A DNA stretch of 64,000 bases, taken from the NCBI GenBank assembly GCA_035771175.1, contig CM069597.1, positions 15,163,001 through 15,227,000 on the forward strand, read 5' to 3'. This DNA is from Paratinospora sagittata (taxonomy: Eukaryota; Streptophyta; Magnoliopsida; Ranunculales; Menispermaceae). How positions within the stretch are numbered: position 1 is the first letter of the stretch; every line of letters begins with the position of its first letter. A program made the translations under genes and the position numbers. A model generated the notes under the pieces. It searched no databases. It saw nothing but the letters and a program-made list of their open reading frames with translations, and was not told the DNA's origin. Shown piece by piece: positions 45,565 to 57,819 of the stretch.

Positions 45565-46905
45565 TGTCACACCCCACCCGGACTCCCCTAAACCGGCGGG
45601 ACACTTACGGACGGGGCGCGAATGCATTGTAATGATAATAACAGAGTCAGCGGAAGCATAGTTAAGTACAAGTCTGATTTCATTAAATTCAAAATATTTT
45701 TGTACACGAAATGATTAAGGGAACATTCTACCAAACATCCCCAATGAATAATACAAAGGGTACAAAATGTAGACCCAAAAACCTGCACCCAGTCCACCCT
45801 AATCACTTGTGAAAAATTGGATAACAACGGGGTGAGCTACACGCTGAGTTGGTAAAATAGTCGTGAATATAACAGTTAATAAAGCACACTTCATAATCAA
45901 ATATCTTAAATACACATGTGAGCATCATAATCAATCAATATGCATGTATGCATGACGTCGTCTCGTAATGCTTTAATGGCTGTACATCGCCCGAGTTCAC
46001 GTTAGATGTCCCTTCCCGGGAGTAGCCAAGTTCTCATTGTACGTCCCTCTCCAGAGAAATATAATGAATAGCGAGCATCGCTCCTAACTACTCTATGAAT
46101 CATAAACCACATACGTCCCTAGGTGGTGATATGTATGATGCCAATGCATGAACTGGTCTGCATGAATTGGTCCGGTCTTTTCTTAACATTTAGACAGGAT
46201 TTAGCAACGTCCGGTGATCCTTATCAGGGTCGGTATCACTACGTGCAAGGTTAGGACATTCAATATTATTGTATAAGCTGATAGCTTTCAAATAAGACCA
46301 ACCAAATCAGTCTCCAGTTGAGAGGTGAGACACGAGGTCTACTTAAATACCAATCGTCTAGAGCAGCATGCTGCCTCCCGTTTACTATTTAAAGTTACTG
46401 AGGACAAGACTGAGTCTGGTTGAGCCAGATTGACTACTAATCTGGCATCACAACAACGTAATACTTAAATTCCAAATATATATGCATAAATATGACAGTA
46501 TGAACATTATACACAATAATGTCGTGTAAATGAATAGTAGACATAATAATAAATGAAAGTAAACTTTAATAAAAGTTATAAGAAACGCAAACCTATGTTT
46601 CGTTCCCCAACTTTAAATAAGAACTCCTTTCAGAACTGGCACTTTCCTCCAGACAGAATCACGTTGCGCCGCACAGAGAGTCCCGAAAGAGAATCTCAAA
46701 AGACAAAAAACTCAGAATGAGTGGAAAGGAGAAGAAAATCACAATTTGGAGTGAATTTGGTGTGAGAAATGAGGAGGGGGAAGGGTGTTTATATAGAGAG
46801 ATCGACGCCTGAACGTCCTGGCATGGTTTCTTGTACGTCGGGGCAGTCTGCCCGAACGATACATATTTTATTATTTTTTTTTTGTGCTAAACCTCAGGTA
46901 TTACA
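45565..46905 (-). repeat. Solo LTR of the Gyp family in the Athila LTR
   Basis: 1341 bases, + strand TGTCACACCCCACCCGG...CAGGTATTACA, same family as the Gyp-1 LTRs. Perfect target duplication and visible empty site. TATA box on the minus strand near 46789-46798. It retains one copy of the 75-base unit. Confidence 0.95.
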
Positions 46906-46910
46906 ACAAC
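46906..46910. repeat. Target site duplication of solo Gyp LTR, right
   Basis: ACAAC, identical to 45560-45564. Confidence 0.95.
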
Positions 46911-47208
46911 CATAAGTGAGCAAATCAACTAACTAACAAGATATCAACAATTAACATGAACCTATGATCTAAAATAAACATGTTATTATGCAAATGCCAC
47001 AAAAAATCCTATTTATTTTCCTAAACAAACCTAAGGTATTCTATTCATGAAAATAACTAAAATTAACGTCTAGAATGCACAAAAACTCTAAAATGCACCT
47101 AAAATACTAAATGTGCAAATTAAGCCAAAATACCTAGAAATTAGTAAGATATATCTATAAAACTAATGAAATTCCTACAAAATAGTATGTATAAAACTAA
47201 ACTCATCA

Positions 47209-48720
47209 AATACCCTCAAACTTAGGACTTTGATCGTCCTGAGCAAAGGGAGAACAAACAAAACAAAATAATATCTACAAATGAAAACCCAACAAAATAA
47301 CCTAAGATTCACATTCTAGCACAACAAGAGATTGAATTTCGACCCCTACTCCATAGTGCAATGGCCTCAAAAAATTTCATTGACAAGACATTCACATTTA
47401 GGAAAATTTCAAGAGTTTAATGATGTCTAGAATTTCAACCTATAAGACATGCTTTCATCTCCATCTTAGTTGGGAAACAAGCATACAACTCAAACACATG
47501 ACCACTCATAAATCATATAGATCATGCAAACAAGAAAGAAAATTTGATCTCAATGAAACAAAACAAGACTTAATATGCTTGTTTTTCACCCTTCTCTCCA
47601 CTAATGGAAGATTCACACCAATCAAGATCAATAGGTCTTCATAAAGCTTGTAATGTAAGGCCAGAGCTAAGGGTATGTCAAAATGGATAAAAAAAAATGA
47701 AGCTTAATGCACCCATAAACATCTTTGTTACATCAACAAGTATTGAACACATCCCATGCCTTACTCATGAACCAAAACCAAACATTACCCAACCAAGATT
47801 TTTCATGCATCTTACCCCAACTACACTCCCAAACTTGTTCATTTATTCATTGATGAAGACAATTATGTTTTCTCTTTTCTTTTCTTCTCTTTTTTTTCAT
47901 TTTTTTTTTGAATATGAACAACTCATTTTGAATCCCTTTTATCACCTTCACATGGCATTAACATTTATAGCCCATTTTTCATATACTTTCCCATGAAAAT
48001 AACCCAAACCCCATTACAATGCATTTCTCAAAGTGTTAAGGGCACAAGGATGAAAACAAGAGAGAACAAATAAAGGCCTTGGCTTCTAATGTTTGGGTGA
48101 CAAGAAACAAGATAAAAGGCTCAAAGCTGGGTGACTAGAGACAATGTATAATTGGGTAGGCTTTATGGCCCAAACTATTCCAAAAATGGCCTAAACCATG
48201 TCTCTCATGGTGTGATTCCTATGATTTCGCCTCAAGAAGAGATTCAGCAAGTTCTAAAGTCAAGTTTTGAAAAAAAAATTGAGATCGAAAGAGTGCTTAT
48301 TTACATAATCTCAATTTAAACATAGAAGTGGCATTCATGATCATGATTGCATACTCATAAGCCAACAAAAATTTCAAATAGGCATGGCATGTAGATCAAG
48401 AACACAAACACAAAAATACTCTCTACAATCTCCTATAGTTCCTGCCTCACCAAAGTTTTCTCGTCACAGGCCCACCATAAGTAGATCTAATTAAGTTCAA
48501 AGTTGTACACAAATGTGATTATTTAGCCTAATCTAATCTATACATGCTATACTAACAAGACAATTATTCATGCCATGATAAAAGAACAAGATTAAAATTC
48601 ACCCCCCTCCCCCCGCAAAACTTAAACACAGCATTGTCCTCAATGATGATATATGCAAATAAATTGAAAGGACATATAAATATAAATGCGAGGGTGTAAA
48701 GAAAACTCCCTTACGAAGCT
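47209..48720 (-). other. 3' non-coding region of the Athila element
   Basis: Between accessory ORF and 3' LTR. No gene. It ends with TCCTAAGTTTGAGGGTATT against the LTR, the PPT position. At 48601-48648 (minus strand) ATCATTGAGGACAATG is followed by a long G-rich run, a near copy of the motif at 50617-50657. The rest is AT-rich with no repeats that I could define. Confidence 0.65.
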
Positions 48721-48723
48721 TCA

Positions 48724-49821
48724 TTCATCCTCGTCATCCTCCTCTTCTACTTGTACTTCATGGGGTTGAGGCTCTTCTAATTGAGGTGGTGGAAGAAATT
48801 GGATGGCATTAGTTTCGGAATTGATTCCACATGAGTTGAACATTTGTACTAATGATGAGTTGAAGTCCACAACATTTTTCACAAACTATTCAAATTGATG
48901 ATGATAACTTTGGAATTGATGCTCGAGCTGTGAAATGCGGTCTTGTACTGAAGAAGGTTGTGCTGGCAGAGGACTGGAGGAAGAAGCTCCCTCCGTGCCT
49001 CTCTCACCATGATGAGTCTCGATAATAGGACCACGAGTCTTATACTGCGCCGAGATGCCATCATCAATGACTGATCGAGGCTATTTCATCTCCTCATTTG
49101 AACTCCAAGCTACTCCTGCATTACTATATAACGCAGTGATCAATGATGGATGAGTAAGACCGCCAGTGGTGGCAGGTTTTATATTGTATATGATTGAATC
49201 TTGGATCACCTGCCCAACATCAATTGACTTTCCTATCATGATGGCATATAGTAACATCGCTCAGTCCATTGTGACTTTAGTCTTAAGCTCTCCCCACATC
49301 ATCCGAGCACTCAAGAAATGATACCATGCATTACCAACCCGGTCCAAGTTGTTCTTAGGAAAAGAAGTTGGCACGTTTCTTGAATACTTCCACTGCATCC
49401 CTAAGCTGCACAAAGTATTGATCATCTCACCCTTGTTGACCCCTTCAGATAAGTATTTTGAGTATCCATCAAATTCAATGTTTTGCAACCCATAAAGTGC
49501 ATTGATCGTTGCCCTATCAAATGATACTTGTTTCCCACGCACAAAAACTTGAAAGCCATACCTTTCTAGAACATTTGCATAAAATTCTCTGACTACGGAA
49601 AGACATGCATCTGGAGGTGGTTTCACGAAGGTCTTCCAATTTTGTGATGCGATCATGCAAAATATTTTAGGATTGGCGACCGAAGACACCGCAAGACCTT
49701 TTTCCCTTACAAGACTCCTCTTTATCACATTGGTATTATAATGCTCGAACACTTCATAGCTCTTGAATCGGGTTCGATCAAATTCTCGAGAGGACGAAGC
49801 CTAACTTCTTTTGGGTGCCAT
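48724..49821 (-). pseudogene. Accessory ORF of the Athila element, plant-transposon-protein-like
   Basis: Start taken at the ATG 49819-49821 (MAPKRS, then a TAG at codon 7). The frame then runs through YEVFEHYNTNVIKRSLVREK, SVVREFYANVLERYGFQVFV, RGKQVSFDRATINALYGLQN, NNLDRVGNAWYHFLSARMMW, a stop at 49255-49257, AMLLYAIMIGKSIDVGQVIQ, TALYSNAGVAW, another stop, a Ser/Pro/Gln linker and a coiled coil (QDRISQLEHQFQSYHHQFE), another stop, and an acidic Glu/Asp-rich end. About 365 codons with four in-frame stops but almost no frameshift. This domain type is known as a 'putative plant transposon protein'; its role is not established. It occupies the env-like position of Athila. Confidence 0.75.
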
Positions 49822-50870
49822 GCACACACAACTCCAATTTCAAGACCACAATCAATTCAATACTCAACAAAACACTAACTTCAAATTTCTCAAAAAAAAA
49901 AATATATAAAACAAATATCTCAACCACCACTACACAATTTGAAGACAAAGCTCAGTTAAATGTTCTTCACCAACACTCCCAATTTTTCACATTCAAAATC
50001 CCCAAAATTTTCAGCCAACAAGACACCCAACGTGTTCCATAGTGTATCAACTCTAACTCATTTCATGCAAAATCCACGACTAGGGGCTATGATCACCACT
50101 AATATTCAAATCTCTCAAAAAGAAAGAGTTGAATGCAATAGAAATCCAGATTTTACTTACATTGACAGAAATTTGCACAAAAACCCAACGTTTAGTGATG
50201 CCCTAGCTCACCACGTTTTTTGCTCTTTCACTTCCAGAAATTGAATGCAATGAGGTTGAGGAGAGTAGAAATGCTGAGAGATTGGGAGAAATTGCAAGAT
50301 TTATGCAAGAAGGAGAGGAAAGATTGAAGAGAAAGAGAGGAAGATGGGGAAGATGTTGAGGTTCCTGTTCGTCGGTTGGAAGATAAAGGAAAAAATGGTT
50401 CCTCTTAAAAGAGAAGAACCATTTCGTTTTTATTCTTTTTTTTTAATAGCGCCCGGGCGCTACCGTGTTGGGGGGACTAGCGCCCCGAGGCATTCTTTTT
50501 TCTTGTTGTAGTCCGGGTGCTCTGGCGCTGCAGCGCCAAAAGGCACCTCTTTCCTTGGTCTCTCTTTTACTTTTTTTTTTCTTTTTTTTTTTCAAAAACA
50601 ACTACCACAACGCAATCACCCCCCCAAACTAAAATTTATCGTTGTCCTCAATGATCCAATGAGTGTTTTGAGACGCTCATCATCTTTCACTTCGTCTAGT
50701 GCTTCGCAAAATCCTACAAAAATAGATTCCACTATTTAAAATAGAGACAAGGGGGAGAAAAATACTAATAACAAAATTTGAATGGCATGCTAAGAATGAA
50801 TAAAGGAATGAATGAGTGCAAAACTAAGGAAAACTCAAAATTAAACCGATGGGTTGCCTCCCATAAAGTG
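49822..50870 (-). other. Spacer between Athila pol and accessory ORF
   Basis: No gene. Holds GC-rich words with the perfect palindrome TGGCGCTGCAGCGCCA at 50523-50538, long T runs near 50570-50595, and at 50617-50657 the Athila signature ATCATTGAGGACAACG followed by TTTAGTTTGGGGGGG (minus strand). Confidence 0.6.
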
Positions 50871-50879
50871 CTTAGTTTT

Positions 50880-52200
50880 AAGTCCTCAGCCCGACTTCTT
50901 CATCTCTTCTCACTGCTCCACAAGGGTGAGGTGCTCGTCGCGCCTCTCCTCATTCCCATAGTAATGCTTCAATCTCTGCCCATTCACTTTAAAAGATGAC
51001 CCATCGGTACTTTTCAGCTCTACTGCACCGTAAGCCAGACTTTCTCTACAACAAAGGGGCTCAACCACCTAGATTTTAATTTGCCTGAAAAAAGTTTTAA
51101 TCTAGAATTGAATAAAAGAACTTGTTGCCGTCTAAGAAGTCCCGCTTCAAAATCAGCTTATCATGCCATTGTATGGTTCTCTCCTTGTATAGCTTGGCGT
51201 CCTCATAAGCATTGTTTCTGAACTCTTCCATCTCCATAAGCTATAACAAACGTTACTCTTCGGAGGTTCGCAAGTCAAAATTCAGCTTTGTAACTGCCCA
51301 ATAAGCGCGATGCTCTAACTCTACTGGTAAGTGGCAACTCTTCCCAAAAACAAGGTGATAGGGAGACATCCCTATGGGTGTCTTAAATGCAGTCCGATAT
51401 GCCCATAAACCATCCTTAAGCTTAAGTGCACAATCTTTTCTTCTGACGTTCAACATGTTCTCCAAAATTTGTTTTACTTCTCTGTTGCTTATTTCAGCTT
51501 GCCCATTGGATTGAGGGTGGTAAGCAAGTGCTTTCTTCTGTTTCACACCATATTTAGCAAGTACCGAAATAAAGAGCTTATTGCAAAAATGGGAACCCTC
51601 ATCACTTATGATAGCTCGAGGGGTACCAAATCTAGTGAAGATATTCTTTTGCAAAAATTTTACCACAACTCTCGCATCATTGGTAGGTGTAGTAATCGCT
51701 TTAACCCACTTGAACACATAGTCAACCACAAGAAGGATGTATGATTTCCCACATGAAGACGGAAACGGGCCCATGAAATCAATGCCCCACACATCAAAAA
51801 GCTCAACCTCAATAATATTGGTTAAGGGCTCATGTCTCCTTGAAATGGTACCCAAACGTTGGCAACGGTCACACGTCTTCACAAAGACATAGGAATCTCG
51901 GAACAAAGTGGGCCAATAAAACCCACTTTCAAGTACTTTTGTTGTCATCCTTTGAGCACCACAGTTGCCCCCATAAGGTGAAGAATGACACCCTCGAAGA
52001 ATATCTTGAAATTCATCCTCCGGTACACATCTTCTAATCATTTGGTCATTACACCTCTTGATAAGTAACGGTTCATCCCACATATAGGCTTTAACATCAT
52101 GCAAGAACTTCTTCTTTTTTGAGTAAGAGAGATATGGAGGTAATGTACCACACACTAAGAAATTCACAAAATCAGCATACCAAGGGACTTTTACCCCCAA
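50880..52200 (-). pseudogene. Athila integrase
   Basis: Open for 315 codons from 52200 to 51253. Zinc-binding part: [15 protein letters not shown] (the second His of the family's G-G-H is Asn here) and CDRCQRLG. Catalytic core: first Asp in [11 protein letters not shown], second in [12 protein letters not shown], and Glu in [13 protein letters not shown], so the D-D-E triad is present. It goes on with [15 protein letters not shown] and [20 protein letters not shown]. After the stop at 51253, [20 protein letters not shown] and KLILKRDF show the C-terminal domain continuing, with several stops, to about 50880. Confidence 0.92.
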
Positions 52201-52938
52201 ACTGTAGAGTTGATCATCCGGGAACTATTCTTGAATAGGAAATACATCCTTTGTGCCTTCAAGCCGTAGCCGTGATAAGTGATCGGCTACCACATTCTCG
52301 CTCCCCTTCTTGTCCTGAATCTCTAGATCAAACTCTTGCAATAGAAGAATTCACCGAATCAACCTTGGCTTGGCATCTTTCTTCTCAAACAAGTATCGGA
52401 TTGCCACATGATCAGTATAAACAATTACCTTAGACCCAATAATATATGATCGAAACATATCGCATGCAAACACCACCGCCAACAACTCTTTCTCAATTGT
52501 AGTGTAGTTTTGTTGGGCCACATTTAAGGTATGGCTAGCATAATATATAGCTTTGAACACTTTCTCATGTTGTTGCCCAAGCACCGCTCTAACAGAAAAA
52601 TCACTAGCATCGCACAGAATCTCAAAATGAAGCTTCCAATCTGGCGCCACCATAATAGGAGTTGAAATCAATGCATCCTTCAACACCCCAAAAGCTTTCT
52701 CACATTCATCATTCACACGAAAAGGAACATCTTTCACTAAAAGAGTGCAAAGTGGTTTTGTGATCTTGGACAAATCTTTTATAAATCTTTTGTAGAACCC
52801 GACATGTCCCAAAAAACTTCTTATGTCCTTGACACATTTTGGAAGTGGAAGCTTTTCAATAGCTACAATCTTGGCTCGATCAACTTCAAGACCCTTCGAA
52901 GACACTCTATGGCCTAGAACAATGCCTTCTTGTACCAT
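52201..52938 (-). pseudogene. Athila RT thumb and RNase H
   Basis: Open from 52938 to 52351: [37 protein letters not shown] (thumb), RNase H acidic motifs [57 protein letters not shown], then a stop where the family has Trp, and LEIQDKKGSENVVADHLSRL. A further stop precedes integrase. Confidence 0.9.
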
Positions 52939-52983
52939 GAAATGACACTTTTCCCAATTGAGTACAAGATTAGTCTCCTCACA

Positions 52984-53972
52984 TCACTTTAAAACCAAAG
53001 CAAGATTGTGCAAACATTGATCAAAAGTGGAGCCAAAAACTAAAAAGTCATCCATGAAGACTTCCATAATCTCTTCTACCATATCCGCAAAGATAGACAT
53101 CATACACCATTGGAAAGTAGCCGGTGCATTACATAAACCAAAAGGCATCCTCGGGTAAGCAAATGTACCATATGGGCAGGTGAAGGTGGTCTTCTCTTGA
53201 TCCTCCAGTGCAATAACTATTTGATTACAGCCCGAGTAACCATCCAAGAAACAATAGTAGTCAAATCCCGCCAATCGATCCAACATTTGGTCAATAAATG
53301 GAAGGGGGAAATTATCTTTTCTAGTGGCCTTGTTTAATTTTCTGTAATCTATGCACACTCGCCACACCGTCACTGTTCTTGTTGAGATTAATTCATCATT
53401 CTCGTTCTTGATCAGGGTGATTCCACTTTTTTAGGCACAACTTGGACTGGACTCACCCAAGGACTATGTGAAATTGCATAAACAATACCAGTTTTCAACC
53501 ATTTCAAAACTTCACCTCGAACCACTTCTTTCATCGTCGGATTAAACCTCCTTTGATGTTCAATGGAAGGCTTGTAGGTGTCTTCCATAAATATCTTGTG
53601 CATGCATATTGAAGGGCTTATTCCTTTGATGTCTTTGATCGACCATCCCAAGGTGGATTTGTACTCCCTCAATATTCTCAACAATTTATCTTCTTCAAGA
53701 TGAGATAGGGAGGAGGAGACAATAACCGGATAAGTAGATTTGTCTCCCAAGAACGCATATCTCAAGTGATCCGGCAGAGGCTTCAATTCAGGTTTAGGCT
53801 CATTGCCTTCACTTGTAGTAGAATCATTCATAATTTCTTGCTTGTCTTGAGAAAAATCCAATGGTGAGGCTTCAAGTGACAAAACACACTGCTTGACATC
53901 TTCATCTAATACCCCCTCTCTAACCACAGAGTTCACAAGGCACATTTCTAATGCATCCACCGTTGTAGTCAT
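52984..53972 (-). pseudogene. Athila reverse transcriptase
   Basis: N-terminal part 53972-53412: LPDHLRYAFLGDKSTYPVIV, LRILREYKSTLGWSIKDIKG, YKPSIEHQRRFNPTMKEVV and ISHSPWVSPVQVVPKK. A frameshift near 53410 leads to 53373-52984: WRVCIDYRKLNKATRKDNFP, FLDGYSGCNQIVIA, FAYPRMPFGLCNAPATFQ and the catalytic FMDDFLVFG, the form usual in Athila. A stop at 52984-52986 precedes the thumb. Confidence 0.92.
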
Positions 53973-54020
53973 CTCATGTACCTCTTCAACACAACACTCT
54001 ATGACATCAATAACATCAGC

Positions 54021-54608
54021 TCAGTTGCATGTGCTCATCTCGGAAGGGAACTTGAAGGTCTTGTAGATGTTGAAAAGCACTTCTTCATCATTTACCCTTA
54101 GTGTAAGTTCACCCTTTTGGACGTCTATCAAAGCCCGTCCGATAGCCAAAAATGGTCGCCCAAGTATCAAAGGTACATCTCCATCTTCTTCCATATCAAG
54201 CACCACATAATCCACCGGGAAAATGAATTTGTCAACCTTCACCAAAACGTCTTCTATAATGCCTCGAGGGTAGGTTAGAGAGTGATCCTCCAATTGCAAA
54301 TAGATGGTAGTTGGCTTTAATTCTCCAAGGCCCAATTTCCTGAAAACAAACAATGGCATTAAGTTAATACTTCCCCCAAGATCACATAAAACCTTTTCAA
54401 AATTACAAGAACCTATAATGCAAGGTATAGTAAAACTCCCTAGATCTTTCAATTTTTGGGGTAGCTTCCTTTGTAAGATGGCGCTACACTCCTTTGTAAG
54501 CTTCACCGTCTCGAACTCTTCAAGTTTGCGCTTCATGAATTTGGAATAATTGGGCATATGCTCCAATGCATCTGCAAAAGGGATATTTATATGAATTTTC
54601 TTAAACAT
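54021..54608 (-). pseudogene. Athila protease
   Basis: 195 codons: MFKKIHINIPFADALEHMPN, LGSFTIPCIIGSCNFEKVLC, DLGGSINLMPLFVFRKLGLG (active Asp present; the family's Ala after Gly is Gly here), PVDYVVLDMEEDGDVPLILG and RPFLAIGRALIDV. It is in frame with the upstream gag piece, separated by a TAA at about 54627 where Gln is expected. Confidence 0.9.
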
Positions 54609-54626
54609 ATCAAAAAACTTTGCAAA

Positions 54627-56183
54627 TTATTCATCAATTCTTTTCTTTTGAAATCGTTGAGGGAAAGGAATAGGAGGTTTTAAGATAGGAGGGTTATCCG
54701 AGAAAGTAATGAAACCCGATTGGTATGACCTCTCTTTTGTCTCTTCTTGCTTGTGCTTCTTTTTATTTGCCTCAATCTCTGAATTTCTTGATGATGATGA
54801 GGGTATGATCTTCTCATTCTTACTTTTCACTTCAGCCCCTTCTATTTCTTTCCCACTTCTCAAGGTGATAGCTTTACACTACTCCTTGGGGTTAACTTGA
54901 GTGTTACTTGGGAAGGAGCCTTGCTCCTGTGAACTAATAGCTGAAGCTAACTGACCCATCTGAATTTCCATGTTCTTAATTGTTGACTCTAACGTGTCAA
55001 TCCTTGAATCAGTCTTCGCTTGGTTAGCTTTTGATTCCGCAAGAAATCCACTCAATAAGTCCTCCAACGATGGTTTCTTCTCTTGATGCATAGGCACTGG
55101 TATCCCTAGTGGAGGGTTCAACACATTCCTATTATTGGAATAGGAAAAGTTCTCATGGTTCCTCACTCCTGAATAGTATTGATTTGGCACTTGAGCATTG
55201 CTTCTATAATTGTATCCTCTATTGTTCAAGTAATTGGCCTGTTCAGTAGTTGTGGGGGGTTCACCAGACATATAGCCCATACTTGTTGCTCCTTGCTCTA
55301 CAGATGGCTTCATAGCTTGAAGAGATACAATCTGATGTGATATACTTGACAACTGTGCTGAAATAGCAGTCATGTGATCAACCTCAAATATACCAGCTTG
55401 GGCTACCTTCTTCACAATTGATCTCTCACTAGGAATCTCATAAGTGTTGGAGGCCATTTCTTCTATCAAGGTAAAGGCATCATCCACTGTTTTACCCATC
55501 AAAGTACCTCCAGCCGCTGCATCCACCAATGTCCTAGTGGGAACTGTCATACCATTGTAAAAGATTTACAATTGCATCCAATTTTGCAATCCATGCTGTG
55601 GAAATTTTCTCAACTTTTCTTTAAATCTCTCCCATGTTTTATGAAGTGATTCTGACTCAATCTGCTTAAATTGGCCTATTTCGACCCTCATTTGGGTTGT
55701 CTTTGCTAGTGGGAAGAATTTTTGAAGGAATTTTTGAACTAGCTCTTTCTATGTGTTCACACTACCTGGTTGCAACCCTTGCAACCATGCCTTTGCTTTG
55801 TCCCAAAGAGAAAATGGGAAAAGCCTCAAACGAATTACATCTTCTCCAACACCATTCCACTTTACTGTATCACACTTTTCCAAGAATCATTGGAGATGGA
55901 TCATAAGGTCTTCAACTGAAGAACCACCATATAGATGTTGTTGAACCATGGTAATCAAAGTTGGATTCAACTCAAAATTATTGGTTGCTATTGGTGTCCT
56001 CATGATCCCCGAATAGTTGTCTTGAATTACGGGTTTGAAGTAATCCCGCAATAACATTTGATTGTTTTCATTGTTGGGACCCATTGCCTCTTGCTCAACT
56101 CTTATATTTCTTCTAATTAGTCTCAAAGCTCTCTCTATCTCAGGATTGAATGGTACTAATTCGGCACTCCGAGAGCGTCTCAT
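54627..56183 (-). pseudogene. Athila gag
   Basis: Start chosen at MRRSRSAELVPFNPE (ATG at 56181-56183). It goes on with NFELNPTLITMVQQHLYGGS and LMIHLQ, a stop and frame break near 55887, then DVIRLRLFPFSLWDKAKAWL, the typical gypsy gag core, further stops, and from 55550 an open frame: MTVPTRTLVDAAAGGTLMGK, EMASNTYEIPSERS, a Tyr/Asn-rich stretch, and a coiled coil near DSRIDTLESTIKNMEIQMGQ. After a TAG at 54879-54881 the end reads MRSGKEIEGAEVKSKN and a Lys-rich tail. No zinc knuckle is visible, as is common in Athila Gag. Confidence 0.9.
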
Positions 56184-56299
56184 ATACCACTTATCCTGCC
56201 AAGCATACACAGAGAGAAAATAAAAAAATATTCAAAAATAAAAGTCTAAATTAAAATTCAAACCTATTACTATCGATATCGATAGAAAAGTAAACAATT

Positions 56300-56322
56300 C
56301 CCTGACAACGACACCAAAAACT
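56300..56322 (-). promoter_or_regulatory. Primer binding site of the Athila element
   Basis: Minus strand AGTTTTTGGTGTCGTTGTC then AGGGAA, directly after the 5' LTR end. It resembles the TGGCGCCGTTGCCGGGGA site described for Athila/Calypso elements, with several transitions. Confidence 0.8.
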
Positions 56323-57819
56323 TGATGCAATAAATTTAAATTTGCAAGTGTACGAATATCAAGTTATAATACTCATTGTAAGTGGGTTGTCGTATCCATA
56401 GGGAATTATTATTCTCTCTCAATTACCAATTCACAGATTTAGAACTTTATTTAGACGATCAATAGAAGATATCACTAGAATAAAAGTGTTGAAAATTAAA
56501 ATTTGAATGTAAGCAAGAAAATATAAAGAAAATTTAAAGTAAGAAAAAATTCAATTATGGAATGGATCTAGAGAATCGACTTCACTTAGTTACAATTCGG
56601 AATTAATTGGAATCGTTCATTGTTAAATTCATTTTCCAGATTTATAAATCAAATCCAATGGTCATAAATTCCCTCTCTTGAATGCCGTAATGAAATCTAT
56701 AATTGAAATTGGGTCTCGATCACTCGATAAAGATCCCTTTCTCAATTATGCTCTAAACTCTAGGGATTTTTAAACGATCTCATAAAATCCTAAAAACCTC
56801 TCGATCCTATAGAAATTTCATGTCACAATTGTCATTTTCCAACCAAAAGAACACTCTCTCGAGTGTCGCCCCTTAGATTTAGGTTCATTCAATTCATGAT
56901 CAGTAAATTAAAAGCATTAAATACAAAAAATCATGAATAAACCATAGAAAATTGCATTAATGAAATAAATCCACAATCAATCCATCAAAAACAACTAAGA
57001 TCCATATATTCTCTAGAATTCAAATTTAGTTCATAGCTTGGAGAAGAAAATACAAAATGAGATAAAAAAAACATCAAAATCCTCTATAAAATGTACTAGA
57101 AATAATGTAGATCTTCGATCCGCCTCGCTTCCGGAGCCAATCTCCATTTCCATAGCAACCTGGTCGTCTTCCTTCCTTTTCCAATGGATCCCCCACAAAA
57201 AACCCTAAAACTTGATATATAATATGCCCTACTTCGCATAAGATTTGAATTGCCAAAATTTCCCAAACTTATGCCAAAAAACAACATTTGCGCGGGAGCT
57301 CTGCAACGCTTCTCGCTTATTTTTTTCCACTCATTTTATCACGATCTGAGCGTTGCAGTGCCATTCCAAGCGCTGCAGCGCCCAGAACAATACTGGTTGC
57401 CTTCTCTTCTCTTGTTCAATCTTCATTCTTGCGCACTTCCTTGTATACTTCTTGCACATGTTCTTGGCTTTTTTCCACCATCATTTGGGCTTCGATTCAC
57501 CACAATCTCCAGCTTTTATTGCCTACAAAACAAAACAACCATAAGTGAGCAAATCAACTAACTAACATGAACCTATGATCTAAAATGAACATGCTATTAT
57601 GCAAATGCCACAAAAAATCTTATTTATTTTCCTAAACAAACCTAAGGTATTCTATTCATGAAAATAACTAAAATTAATTTCTAGAATGCACAAAAACTCT
57701 AAAATGCACCTAAAACACTAAATGTGCAAATTAAGCCAAAATACCTAGAAATTAGTAAGATATATTTATAAACCTAATGAAATTCCTATAAAATAGTATG
57801 TATAAAACTAAACTCATCA
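56323..57819 (-). repeat. 5' LTR of the Athila element
   Basis: 1497 bases, + strand TGATGCAATAAATTT...AACTCATCA. Holds the uninterrupted ACAAC site at 57535-57539 and a GCGCTGCAGCGC core at about 57370-57381. Confidence 0.95.

Larger units (their letters stand above)
44355..47208 (-). repeat. 3' LTR of the Athila element, interrupted
   Basis: + strand TGATGCAATAAATTT...AAACTCATCA. Without the insert 45565-46905 and one ACAAC it is about 1508 bases. It holds the 20-base perfect palindrome at 45391-45410. The 139-codon + strand open frame at 45242 lies inside this LTR and crosses into the insert, so it is not a gene. Confidence 0.9.
44355..57819 (-). mobile_element. Athila-type Ty3/gypsy element
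   Basis: 13.5 kb including a 1341-base solo LTR in its 3' LTR. The flanks are GTTCT (44350-44354) and GTTCG (57820-57824), a target duplication with one mismatch, inside Gyp-2. Order on the minus strand: 5' LTR (57819-56323), PBS, gag, protease, RT, RNase H, integrase, spacer with a G-rich tract, accessory ORF, second G-rich tract, long 3' region, 3' LTR (47208-44355). The PBS, the FMDDF RT motif and the extra ORF downstream of pol are Athila traits. All genes have stops. Confidence 0.95.

Noticed and set aside
45242..45661. 139-codon + strand ORF
   Set aside because: Crosses the border between the Athila LTR and the inserted solo LTR, so it cannot be an ancestral gene; the equivalent frame in the 5' LTR differs.
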